Positions 25,433 through 36,444 of a stretch of DNA of 64,000 nucleotides are shown in pieces. Position numbers and translations under genes: made by a program. Each line of letters begins with the position of its first letter. The stretch's first letter is position 1. The notes under the pieces are model-generated. The model ran no database searches and had not been told where the DNA came from. It worked only from the letters and a program-made list of their open reading frames with translations. This DNA comes from Dipylidium caninum (taxonomy: Eukaryota; Platyhelminthes; Cestoda; Cyclophyllidea; Dipylidiidae): NCBI GenBank assembly GCA_017562135.1, contig QEYB01000524.1, positions 124,001-188,000 of the forward strand, read 5' to 3'.

Positions 25433-25499
25433 TGATTGGTTAATCCGCCATCACCCAATAGAAACGCGTGTTCTACGAATCATCAGCGTCTATGATTGG
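25433..25499 (+). promoter_or_regulatory. CCAAT-box cluster upstream of the RhoGAP gene
   Basis: Two TGATTGG heptamers (25433-25439 and 25493-25499) flank a CCAAT at 25455-25459, about 100-170 bp before the RhoGAP start codon. NF-Y binds CCAAT boxes, often in clusters ahead of cell-cycle genes. ARHGAP19 expression is cell-cycle linked in vertebrates, so the arrangement fits. Function here is inferred from position only. Confidence 0.4.
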
Positions 25500-25599
25500 T
25501 GGCCACTTCGTGGGCTGTGATTATTAAGTTGCCTCTCTGCGTGCAAGGTCTCACTGATCCGAAGAACTGCACATTGTCCGGTCGGGTCTCCGTTCAAGT

Positions 25600-27920
25600 A
25601 TGAGCAACTTCAGATTTCGCCTCGGATCGGAGGGCACACTTCCAATGGCATCGCCAGACCTACAAACGAGGAAGAGACGAGCTTCGCCCATCCACTGGCT
25701 TTGGCGAAGGAAGTCCTCCGAAGAAAGAAGCAAAAAGTTCTCTCTTTTCAGTCCCTTTCGTCCCCAAAACCGGTCTCTAAGTGAGATTTGGTCCAGCAAA
25801 GTTGGGGGTCCTACAGAAAACGAGTGCAATAAAGTAAGTAATTGGAGAGAAATAGTCTTTACCGTGGCTTCCATCTTTGCTTCTGGAGGTTAAGAACTGT
25901 TCCTAATGCTTCTTTAGGCGAAGCGTAGCGCAACAATAATGATGTCCTCGGAACCTGGCATGTCGAGAATTAAAAAGACTCTGGGACCTCAAATACCCTT
26001 CTTGGATGACGATCTAGCCGAGCCGAATTCCGCTCTGCGTGAACTCCGCGCCAACCATCCACGCACCTTTACCAATCTCATCGCTAGCTACCTCTCCTAC
26101 ATTGAATTCCAAACAGATGACTTATTCCGCATTGCTGATGAGGTTGGCAAAGAGGAGGCGTTGATGGCAGGTCGTCGAAAGACAGGTTTCTTCTTCTCAT
26201 CCGCTCCCTCCGTCTCGGCCTCCACCAACTGCCCATCCTCCCCAGGCTTGCGCTACCTACCCGGTTCTCCAATCTCCAAATCAATTTTTACGCCTATTAA
26301 AGGAAACAATTTTCTGGCCAGTTGGAGTCCCATTCGGGCCTCGCGTGGTAACTTTATTCGCTCAACTCATTTTCTACTAAAGCTTATAGTGACCTCGAAA
26401 ATTTCATTTTTAGAGGAAGTAGTACACTGGTATCGAATTGTCAACGTCCTGATTAATCATCTACTTGATGAAGGACGATGTGAGTCATTAAATCATCTAC
26501 TTGAATGCCTTCAGGCATGCCAGAGAATTGCATCTTGACGGGAGAGATGTATGCCTTATAGACTGTAAAAAGTTCATCTTCCGTCGCTCGGGCGTTCAAC
26601 GACAAGTTAATACCTTGGAGAAACAACTCTTTTGTCAGAAAATTATGCGTACTTATGAAAATATACCTTTACCAACCTCAATCACCTCACCTTCGATGAT
26701 TTTGGCCGAAAATTGGCAACTTTCACAACTCCTCATCCCCCATGATCCCATTGTCGTGGCCTCTACACTAGGCCGGATTCTGCGTCGTCATGGTCCCCTA
26801 ATTCCCTCCCGATTGCACTACCTTTTCGGTCAGTTATCAAAACCCGAGAACGTCGACATTGACATCGGTCTGCCTGCGCGTCAGGTCGAGAGGACTTCGG
26901 TCACCTACCTCAACCGCTGTCGCGCTCTTCGTCTCCTACTTCAAATTATCCCATCCTATCATCTCAGCCTGATATTCAGACCCCTTTTCCGTCTCCTCAC
27001 TCTTATCACCATGGAGTCTGTCTGTGAGGTGAACGAGAAAAGTATTTGTGTCCTCTTTGCTCCCATCCTCCTCGTGGATCGTACCTGCACCTTGCCCGCA
27101 GAATTAGCAAATCCACAACTGCAAGAGGTGGTCCGTCTCCTGCTGGATTTAGCCAAGCGTGACATGATCTTCGATGAGAATGCACAAACAGGAGAATTCA
27201 AAGTACCACGACTATTTTTGCACGACTGTCACAGCAACCTCGTCGCCCACAAGGTGAGTCCAATGGGAGAGTGGTGGATGAGCGGTCAGTTTTGCTGTGT
27301 GACACGTGTGAAAAGAGGGAGAAGGAGGCATGTGAGTCACAACGCCTTGAATGACTAAAGGGCGGGTTGAATGTGGTCTGGAAGAGGGCCACAACCGGGA
27401 TATGCGGGCTCCCTTCCCTTTATTCAAATTAGATTATTCCCTTTTTGGGGGGGTGGGGGGGTGGAGGGGAAGGGGAAGGGGAAGGGGCACACTTCATTGT
27501 CCATGGGATTAAAGTGAGCTCAATAATCCCATTGCCTTTGGTGGTAGATGGAGAAGGACCCACCACTCCAGTGTAGTCTGCGTTACTGTACCACGTTTAT
27601 GCCCAAACAGTCATCGGGGAGGAAAGTGGAGGCGCCGCCTGTCAACGTCCTCTCAGCCTCACTCCGTAACCCGCTCATCTCGGTAAGTTTTTTTTTTAAT
27701 TACTCCACATCAATCTTGTTGTCTTATTACTCAGATGCCTAGCAGGAAGTTTTTTTCGTTGTTACAGAAGTCAAGGCTATCGCGTTCACGGACCAAGCAT
27801 TCCTCAAATTCTCGTCACCCCTCCCCGATGTTACCGTCTACTCCCATCCCTGACACGACAAATTTAGCGGCAGTGGAAACAATGTCGGTCGTCTCAAAGG
27901 TCAGATACCATCATCTTTGA
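25600..27920 (+). CDS. ARHGAP19-like Rho GTPase-activating protein
   Basis: Predicted RhoGAP of the ARHGAP19 type, a family known for control of RhoA in dividing cells. Exons: 25600-25833, 25918-26479, 26562-27253, 27548-27682 and 27735-27920. This gives 602 codons plus stop, against 494 residues in human ARHGAP19. A 42-bp in-frame GT-AG intron may also be removed at 26348-26389. The resemblance is spread along the protein: an N-terminal LRELRANHPRTFTNLIA like the human KLRHEKPEIFTELVV, a RhoGAP domain at about residues 235-480, the segment FKVPRLFLHDC like FKAPAYIRECARLHY, and a basic, serine-rich tail. The arginine finger is kept in FIFRRSG (Arg at about residue 273). The conserved Lys is Gly in VASTLGRIL, and the conserved Asn is Ser in EKSICVLFAP. 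The ATG was chosen as the first in frame; an AG lies one base upstream of it. Three CCAAT boxes lie 100-170 bp upstream. The family is fairly sure; the exact subfamily is less so. Confidence 0.82.
27447..27487 (+). repeat. G-tract repeat in RhoGAP intron
   Basis: Two G7 runs are followed by four AAGGGG-type units inside the intron at 27254-27547. The G-runs are on the coding strand, so both the DNA and the nascent RNA have G-quadruplex potential. An effect on splicing is possible but unproven. Confidence 0.75.
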
Positions 27921-30040
27921 TAGGAGTTGAGAGATTTGTGTCTAGATGTGAGCCTCTCTTGTTCCTTTCCTGTACAGCCACGTCGTGTGATGTCCTTGAA
28001 GTTCCCAGTGAAGAGATCGGCTCCCGAGCAGTGCCCACTGAAACTGATACAACTTCAAACTCCCACTCCCTTGGATAGGAGATTGAAACACTAACATTCA
28101 TTCCACAGTCATCTGTACATATTCCAGTCATTCCACCTCGCCCGCTATATACGAGTAGATTCATAGTTTCCATCCTCCCGTCCCCTCCTCCTTAGCCATA
28201 CACAATCGTGAATACCATCCTCTCGCAGTTAGGATTAAACTATGGAGTCAGTGGGGAGGTCAGAGGCGGTGGGAAGTCTGTCCACGCTCACTGAAGCATC
28301 ATAGGGGAGGAGGAGGGGGGCTGAGATGAGTAGATGGGAGGCAAAAGAAACGCTCTCTCCCCTGTCACCTCATTTTGATGGTGTGATTTGAAGTCTCAGG
28401 GTTACCGATTGTAATGGACAGATCGGTTGGACTAGTAAAAAAAGCTAAAGATCCTCGAGGAGGCCATTTAAGTGGAGTCACAAAACAGGACGACAAATTA
28501 GCCTGAAGTGAGGTTTTTATGGTCTTAGTTGGCTACGGTTGAGGCGATTAAGGTATCAACGCTGCACTACAGCCCATCAACGACCTCACTTTATGGCCAA
28601 GACGAATGTTTCAGTAGTTTGACTTGCCATCGCAGGTGTGATGTTCTCGCCTGATCGACGTCTCCGTCTCAACCGCCCTCGCGTCTATCAGGTCACATCA
28701 TTCATTCGAACTCATCCACTTGAAAAGATTGCGAGAGGAGATGAGGATGATGATGATGATAGATGACCTGTAGGGGAAGACAAGAAGCGAGGAGTGGGAC
28801 GAAGAGGAGAGTTTAAAGGCACACGGAGGGCATCAATGTGACACGCAACAGACGTGAGAAGTCAGGGAGATTGCACCCCAAAATGAGCAACTGGTTACGA
28901 GGTTTATTTATATCTTTGGAGAGATTCCCTAGCCTCAACTCATCATCATCAGCGGAGTGAACAGTAACCTAGCACTACCACATCATATTCGGGGTGTAAA
29001 TGGCCTCTCTGACTCCTCTTCTTCTTATTCCTCTTTCTCTCTCTCATTCTCTCTTCCACCACTTCAGCGCATGATACCGTCGCACTCAACCAGCATTGCC
29101 AGCGGAAACACAAAGACAGGAGTCACGTGGGTGGTTTGAATGGGAAAAGAACTGCGCCTTCCATTCGGGTTGGCCGTACAAGCAGACGGTGTTGCTCAAA
29201 TCGTGGACGGTGGGGAGCGAAGAAACTGGGTTGGTTACTAATTCTTTGCAAAATTTGTCGACAGGTGGATTTTACACTTTATTTCGTTACGTTACCGTAT
29301 TAATTATACCTCAACTCTATTGTTTTCACTGTTTGCCTTTCATTTGGTAGCCAAATTATACCGTTGAGTGGAGTACTTTTGTTTTTCCCCCCAGTTTAAA
29401 AGTGAAAGAACACCAAGTTCACTTCAGACCTATTTCATTATATTATTATTTTTCTCCAAAAGGCGAGAACGAGTCGCCAGCACAATAGAAATTACGTGGC
29501 GCAGATGGGAATGAAGTGGAGCAGTCGAAGGCGGTGGGACCCACTTCGAGGCCATCGTCCGTCCAAATCGTCGCGGGGCAGCTACGAAGGAGCTCCACGC
29601 ATCGCATGCAGGCATTGAAGAGGCAATTTAAAAAGCTTGGCTGCGTCAGGAAACGCCATCAATGTTTGGGATTTCTCACCAGCCTGAGGAGATTCATTTA
29701 GTGCAATGCAATAGCACCTGGAAAGTAAGGAGGTTGAAGCATTTCTGAAAAGAGTAAATACTGGCGATAAAAAAAAGTGGACAGTGTAGAAGGAGGTCAA
29801 TGGGAAGTGATGGTGGGTGAGGCAAGATGAGGCAGCCGAGAGGGCAGCAAATGCGGAGATTCACCGAAAGAGGCTCAAAAGGAAGTGTGCAAGCGGAACT
29901 TTTGCGCAAACAGCCGAACACTCAACCGAAACGCGTGCGTTGAACAGGTCATCCGAGCGAGCGATTCGAGGAACGTGGCCGGAGGTGGCAAATCTTAGCG
30001 ACGTTATTCTCCACACATCTTCAGCCACTGGCCACAAATT
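27921..30040. other. No supported gene
   Basis: 3' flank of the RhoGAP gene, with ATTAAA at about 28230 as a possible poly(A) signal. Short frames with no recognisable motif. Confidence 0.5.
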
Positions 30041-30161
30041 ACTGGATTTTGGTTCGGAAGTCTTGACACATTTGGCATGTTGCCTTCATACCACCATGCA
30101 TTTCGTCCTTCCATGCCGAAATCCTCAACGACGTTGACGAAGCCCGAATCACACGTAATCC
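30041..30161 (+). repeat. Diverged direct repeat, copy A
   Basis: Pairs with copy B at 30681-30806, 640 bp downstream in the same orientation. The best-conserved part runs from CTTCATACCACC through CATTTCG, TTCCATGC, TCAACGACG to CGAATCACA, at roughly 70% identity with small gaps. Read on the minus strand both copies encode SLRI.AW..EM.GG.K, so the unit may once have been coding. Confidence 0.6.
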
Positions 30162-30495
30162 CGTTTCTTCATTAAAAAGTTGAGAAATTTTATGAAGGTG
30201 GAAATAAAACACTGTCGGGACAATAGCACAAAGGGTCACCAACGAAAACGGACAGTAGCTAATTGAATAAAGTTGTATTTTGCCAGCAAAAGTTGTGAAT
30301 TTCAATTCCCACCTAAAGACCGCAGTGGCTTAGTTGTCAACCGATTGACGTGAGGGGTTCAGTGAAAGTTTAGGGGCCCTTTATTTGGGCGACCTGAGCA
30401 AGGACGACCTGTCTCAATGAGAAGGGTTATAAGGCGGCCCTGCGGTGGCCGGCACCGAGGGGATTCCTCCCGTTCTCCTCAGACTGTCGGCTGAC

Positions 30496-30552
30496 ATCCA
30501 ACCAACCAATCAACCAATCAGCGAACCAATCAACCAACCAATTAATCAACCT
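30496..30552 (+). repeat. AACC/AATC short tandem repeat
   Basis: Imperfect tetranucleotide array of CAAC, CAAT and related units about 57 bp long. It creates several CCAATC heptamers, so CCAAT counts here partly reflect the repeat. Confidence 0.8.
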
Positions 30553-30680
30553 TCCACACGAAAGACGACTGAAGAGGAGAAAATCAGGGTCGGACAACGT
30601 TTACGCCATGAAGAAAGGGGAATGTGAGCAAATCAGTCTTCCATTGACTGTTAGAGTCTTTTCTGACCCTTCAGGGGTGG

Positions 30681-30806
30681 TGGATTTGGCTTTGGATGTC
30701 CTGACATCTCGGGCATTTAGTCATGAACGTGTCTTCAAACCGCCAACCATTTCGCCATTCCATGCAGGAATTCTTAATGACGCTACTGTCGCCGAATCAC
30801 ATTTGT
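30681..30806 (+). repeat. Diverged direct repeat, copy B
   Basis: Partner of copy A. It carries TGGATTTGG at the start and ATTTCG, TTCCATGCAGG, CGAATCACA at the end, with similarity possibly continuing weakly for another 60 bp. An open frame at 30608-31156 crosses it on the plus strand but resembles no known protein. Confidence 0.6.
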
Positions 30807-31231
30807 TGATAGCAGAGATGGGAAATTCTGTTGACTTTTTGAAATTTTCATTCCTACTTAAATTGCGCACTGATTGGTTTGTCATCGCGAGAGCATCTGC
30901 CAATGCCCTCGGCAGGCCCACATCCTCCCTCCACTTCCAGCCGCGATCGTCAGCTCAAAATTGCACCTTTCGCCAAGTTCACACGCCACCTTGTTCTCTT
31001 CCTCACTGCCCTTTCACGTCCTTTTCCGACTTCATATTTCACAGACTGTCATCACCTTTTCCGCTGTTCCTAACTGATCAACCTTGGAGAAAGTTGGCTT
31101 TAAGGTCCCGAGTTTTCTTGTTCGTTTTTTCAGCACCTCTGATTTGCCCTTTTTGAGTTTTTCGGTCCTCCGAGTAAAAGGTATTTTCACCAGGCCGTCC
31201 TCCAACTGGCGTCGGTCTCATCGCTGACTGG

Positions 31232-31434
31232 CCAATGAGGTGGAGGCTCCTCGTGGAGGCATTTCACTCTGATTGGTTCATCGTCGAACTCCGATTGTCA
31301 CCGATAATGACGAAAGTTATTGAGGCCATTCCAAAAGACATCGACGATTTCACTTTGTTGTCGATCATGCTTTGAAAAGTCGATGTTGTAGTAGACGGTG
31401 TACGAGGAGCGTCAAACTTGCTCCGGACCAATCA
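31232..31434. promoter_or_regulatory. CCAAT-box cluster without assigned gene
   Basis: CCAAT at 31232, TGATTGG at 31270 and CCAATCA at 31428 lie within 200 bp. Upstream, 30496-30552 holds a string of CCAATC and AACC units. This may be a promoter for an unrecognised transcript. Confidence 0.25.
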
Positions 31435-32678
31435 GATCACAAATGTTGCCAATGTAAACAATCCGCAGTAAACACTGCGGTCCCCCTCCCCACCCCCGAC
31501 GACCCCGTCCTGTCAGAAAATGCTGTACTCATTTACCTCTTCAACTTGCTGAGCTCAAACCGACCACCTCCACTGAGTATTCTGCCCATCTCCCTTCCCC
31601 CGATCTCGGTCAACCTCCCTGCATCCGGACAGATGGAGGGACAGTTTTTTAGGGCAGGTGATAAAAGCAAATCCCCATCTGTTTGTAGCATAAGGCGGGG
31701 GGGATAAATACGTCCACATGAATTAATCATGTGATGTGGATCAGGTTTCTTCGCCCCTTTTTGTCCGTTATGAGTCTGGCTAGGAGTCGGGAGTGCTAAC
31801 TCTTGAGTGCTTCTTACTGGGGGAGGCGAAAGTAGACAGTTCCAATGGCCTTCCACTATCCATTCACTTCACACTTCTCTTACTTTTCTATTTATACGAA
31901 ATCACACTCGTTTTTTATACCTCAACAAGTAAAATGCCTGCGTCACATATATGTGACAGGTGTTAACTCTTGGTTTCGGAGAAAAAATAGTGTTTACATT
32001 GTGGGCCCCCTCCCTGATCCTCGCCTTTCCTTCCGTTAAACAAGCGGCAAACATTACTGTTCGCCATGAAATGGGACTATTTTCAGCTTCCGCACTTTGT
32101 AGGCGGTAAAGGGGGGGAGAGAGGAAGAGAAAAAGCCCATTTCGGCAGATTGTCAACATTAAATGTAGAATGTTAGGGAAGGAAAAGTAGAGAAGCGCCA
32201 GAATAGCCTAACGAGCAACGAAAAATGTTAACCAAACGACCAGCCTGAATGATTGTCCTCACTAAACCCGCATGTCATGCCAACCCTCGCATCATTCCCC
32301 TTTTGTCATGGCAACAGACTAATGAGGCCTGTAACCGCAACCCGATCTAATTATCGGTGGGGGATAAGCGTGGAGTGGGGAGGCCACCTGCTTCCACCTC
32401 TGTCCTCACCGTCCCCTCGAGTCTCAGGTACGAAGGACACCATGCTGCGAACGGCAAACCCTTGGCGCTACCTTCCTTCAACTCTTTCCTTCCCTCACAT
32501 CCAGCCAGCTGTCCGCCTGCCTGTCTTTAGGCCTAATTTCTCGTGACTCTCGATAAGAGCATTTCATTCATTCATGACGACTGCTATTATGGCGGAGCAG
32601 CGTACTGACAAGTCTACTTGTTTGGCTGTGGATCAAATCATTCCGGTTTACTCGCCTTGGCCTGTGAGTGGGTATTAT
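31435..32678. other. No supported gene
   Basis: C- and T-rich blocks on the plus strand and short frames only. Nothing recognised. Confidence 0.5.
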
Positions 32679-33010
32679 TTAGTTCCTCATGCCATCTCTT
32701 TTTCCATGTGATTTCACTGCGTACCCATCTTCCTGCATCGCCCTCTTCATAGTAATTTTGTTTATTTCAGAGGTAAAAATGTGAATATTCTCGCAGGAAG
32801 GCAACCACGAAGATGATGTAGGCGGCGAGATTTGAGGTACATTTATTGTAACATGAAGTTCGGGTGGAAGTCTATCAATCACGTTGAAAAGCCTGGCATA
32901 AGCACCAATTTTGTCGCAAATTCGTGTCGATCTCAGCATCTCTCTAAAAGCATCCAGAGTTTGGTTGGAGACGTATGGCTGCTCAAAACTCTACCTTCTC
33001 CACTTTCTAC
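32679..33010 (-). pseudogene. Possible Ty3/gypsy-type gag remnant
   Basis: A minus-strand open frame of about 110 codons, with no clear start, contains DAFREMLRSTRICDKIGAYAR and LFNVIDRLPPELHVTINVP followed by SPPTSS. The pattern (a helix with TR, an aromatic or Ala stretch, LPPEL, then PP about 15 residues on) recalls the capsid region of gypsy-like gag in flatworms. No reverse transcriptase, protease or zinc knuckle is seen nearby, so at best this is a fragment. It abuts the left 309-bp inverted repeat. Confidence 0.25.
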
Positions 33011-33019
33011 GCCTCCGTT

Positions 33020-33328
33020 CGACGCGAGAGCATTGCATGAAGGCTCCACTCTCCTCCAACATCATTCTAAGTAGTTCTTGTCTTCACCGAGCTGTCCATC
33101 AGGTTGGAGGTCGGGTCGGACAGATTTCATGGGGGATAAATTCCACCTCTTGCGTCCGCACTCCCATGCGACTGGGAAGGTTGTCTCTTCATGAAAGCCC
33201 TTGTCTAGACGGGACGGAGGGGAGGGAAGGTGAAGAGGACGTTTGGTGGGTCGAGGGAGACTTCTCGTCCTCCCACTCGAAACTCCCCCACTCAATCCAT
33301 TCTCCGACACATCTCGTATCCTGTCGCC
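33020..33328 (-). repeat. 309-bp inverted repeat, left copy
   Basis: The reverse complement of this block aligns without gaps to 36445-36753, with 24 mismatches by my hand count (about 92% identity). Similarity ends sharply at both edges. Read on the minus strand it contains an open frame ending NYLE and stop at 33062. Of the 24 base changes, 13 change that peptide, which is what an unconstrained repeat would give. No target-site duplication was seen. Confidence 0.9.
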
Positions 33329-36300
33329 CCGTCTTGAGCGTGTGAAGTCGTGTCTCCGACAGAAATCCTTCCAAATATCAGTTAATTCCTGCCAACTTCT
33401 AATGGGGACTGGGGGGAAGATCATCGAGATGACGCGAGTTTTGCGGTCCGCCTCTCTTAAATAGACCACAATGACCCGAGACAGGTGCGAGACCCAAGTG
33501 GGCGGATTTCATGGGCGGATTATAATTATCTCATCCCACGCAACACGGAAAGATTATTTTAGTATTAAATAGGAGGTGGAGACAAATTTTGGGGATATCA
33601 GCCAATAATTAGGGCGGATTGCCTATGTCAGTGTGGTTAAAGTGTTGTTTACATTATCGGAAAAAAGAATCGCGCGTTCATGTCGATGGGGGACTTCGAG
33701 ATTTTTTTCCTAGCTGGCGGCCTTTGTCTTACTTTCCAAACCTTTTACAAGGGTTCGTTGAGCGCCAACATATTAGTGCAGGTGAAAGTCCTACGCCAAA
33801 TCTTGGGCACAAAAGCCACATATCAGCGTTGTGGAGCTTAGGATATTCAACCTGACGGGCGACGAAGAGAAGCTTCTATCGCCTAAGAATGAAGACATAT
33901 TCACTCTTCCCATAGATTCAATCAGGTTTGGTTATCGGGACTGCAAAAGGAACTTCTTCGTGTTCCTTTGATCACTTGGCCTAACGGTTTCCGTTTCTGT
34001 CTTACGACGTAGCCTCTCGACAGATTACCATATGGAAAAGACGCACTCGAAACAGCGAGCTGCTTAATGAGTCAGGATGCCCGAAGGCCGCTGAAACTTA
34101 ATTAGTAGTATGGTAAAATTAGGCTGAAAATTGCGCAAAAGTCGACAAAATGGCGGAATCAAACCAACGTAACCTTAGTGTAAGTATTTAGGGCATACAT
34201 ATCGGTAAGCTTTACAATATTATCTTAATAATATCGATGTACGTAGAATTCATGACCGATTATTGGATCTGAGCAGCGAACATTTTTCAAGGCCGAAGGA
34301 TATTTCCTTTCCCCCCGCCCCCTACTCCCTCCTCCTTCAATAACTTTGAGTGCTTTTCTTCGCATTTGCCTCAAGTTGGAACAAAGGCGTCTACTTAACA
34401 GCCGTGTTAGTGTCACTAAATAGTGACGCTTCCCACCAACTGGTGTTGCTAACGCGAAAGGGACGAGCTACTCATTCGTGTGCAAAACGGCCCACACCCA
34501 CACAGGGGTGAACCCCACAATTGGGTTAAGGTGATGACGAAGCCTGTGTTACAGAAACAGAAATTACCCGCTGTAGTTAGGACCCCTACGGAATGAGGGT
34601 ATTTTTTTTTGTTCCAGTAAAATGTAGCTCCTATCTACTCCCTTATCTACATCTCGAACGGTTAATTACTTGGCTAGAACCCTTAACAAGCGAAAAGCTT
34701 ATGAAACTTTCATGTGGCTGACGATGATCGGCATTAATCTACTATAAACTACTTTAAACTACTTTATTTGCGTTTTCAGTAGTAAGTCATGAGGAGACTC
34801 ATGAACTGTGCAAATCGGCTATGAAAAGAGAAGAATATAAATGTCACTGAGGTGAATAGAATGATTAACTTCCAGGCCTGTCGCTTATATAAGATTATAA
34901 AGAGTTTTGATTTTATTTGCAGGCACCAGTCCCGTCAGAAGGTGACTTGACAAACTCTGTGACCCATCACCGTCACAGATAGGCCCAAATTACCATACCA
35001 GACCCACTCTCAATGCCTATCACAGGTCAGCTGGCCTTTACAATTCCTTGCCACTATTTACACTACAATTTTCCCTTCTATCCAGAGACGGAGAGTTATA
35101 AAGTGACGAATTGGATTCTCTTGAAATCAGTAGACGCGCCTTCATTCCATTGAAATCTCTTCTGAGGCTGATTGAACTGCCTCGAACTACGATAAGGCGA
35201 TTGTGGAGGTCGTCGCTTCGACGCAGACTGTCAATTTGGGGGGCCAAGCTGAAAGAACTTCGAATTTCATAAGGCTATGTTTGGTGGTTTCTTGAACCCA
35301 TGACTGTCGAGGTTTATCACCGGTACGAGGGGCGACTGGAAGGCATCACTGTCAACTAAGTGGCACACCTCGACACCTTTCCTAACTTGTAATATTGACA
35401 AGTTTGTCGACGAATCCTGAAAAGTGTTTCGAATCGACACAACTGAGGATTGTGCTTCTCATTTCATGCGACAGGATGATTTTAGCATGGTCTCGACTTC
35501 AATTCCACCAACTTTCCCTCTGTCACAATCCTGCGGAGACTATTTCCACTTAAATAGGCGACTACTCAGAGGAAAGAACACCCCGCGAAGTTGACATCTC
35601 CGTTCGGAGTGCAGGAGGCCTTTGGACGCAGTCTGACTCCGTTCTCATATTAACCGAACCCCTTTTTCGGCCTTCTCGAGACAGTCACATGCGAAGTAGA
35701 AGAGTATATGGAATCCAGAGTCGTCCAGTACCCTTCGGCATCTTCTAAAGGGCTGGTGAGAGACTTTTAAAGTATACCGTAGATTGCGTACACAAAGGCG
35801 ATTTGATAATTCATTTAAGCTCTTTGGTATTCACATCAAAATCCGGTTAATAGGAGTTGTCTGTGAATGCCAGTTACTGTCTGGTCGAGACTTCACGTCG
35901 TCGGGGAGAATATGTGTTAAAGCGTTACCAGGGTTTCAAGGAGCGCATCAGCACGAAAGATGTTCTTCAGTATGGAGAAAATGAAGGAGATGATGGTGTT
36001 GTGGAGGGGATTGTAATCTTCCAGTGCGTTGAGCGGCATCACATTGGACTTAATCGTCAGAAAGGTGAAAAAAGGTTTCGAAAAACGGGGCGGAGGAGTC
36101 GTATGTGCTCTGACCACCGGGTGTCGTTTCCGCTGTGGAGAATGGAATGTCGCCGTGGTGAGTTGTGAAGCCGATTTGCAGGATCCTCCACCGTGAGGGT
36201 CCAGTGTTGCACGGTCTCACGAAATCTCGGCGCGAAGACTGGCTTTTCTTCTCAAGGCGAGTAGGTAAGGCATAAATGAAGAGAACTTGAACCACTCTCT

Positions 36301-36444
36301 CCATGGATAACAATAAAAAAAGAAAGAGGGCTGTGCCTGATGATATCAATCATGTTGAAATCGACTGTCCCATTTCATCCCCAGCAATTAATCGCTTAAC
36401 TGGGCTGGACAGGAGTGCGACTCAACCACCACGTTGGGACTCGT
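33329..36444. other. Spacer between the two inverted copies
   Basis: 3.1 kb with no recognised gene. Open frames are short and conflicting on both strands. A small minus-strand frame at 35038-35247 and a plus-strand frame at 35857-36168 show no recognisable motif. There is no transposase signature such as a DDE or DDD pattern that I could make out. Confidence 0.5.

Noticed and set aside
30608..31156. 182-codon plus-strand open frame
   Set aside because: It crosses one copy of a diverged repeat, has Ser/Pro/Phe-rich composition from CT-rich DNA, and shows no domain or splice partner.
32872..32890. Similarity of ATCAATCACGTTGAAA to 36345-36360
   Set aside because: It does not fall at the matching offset of the inverted copies and is short enough to be chance.
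35857..36168. 103-codon plus-strand frame
   Set aside because: No recognised motif; an antisense frame of similar length exists and composition is not distinctive.
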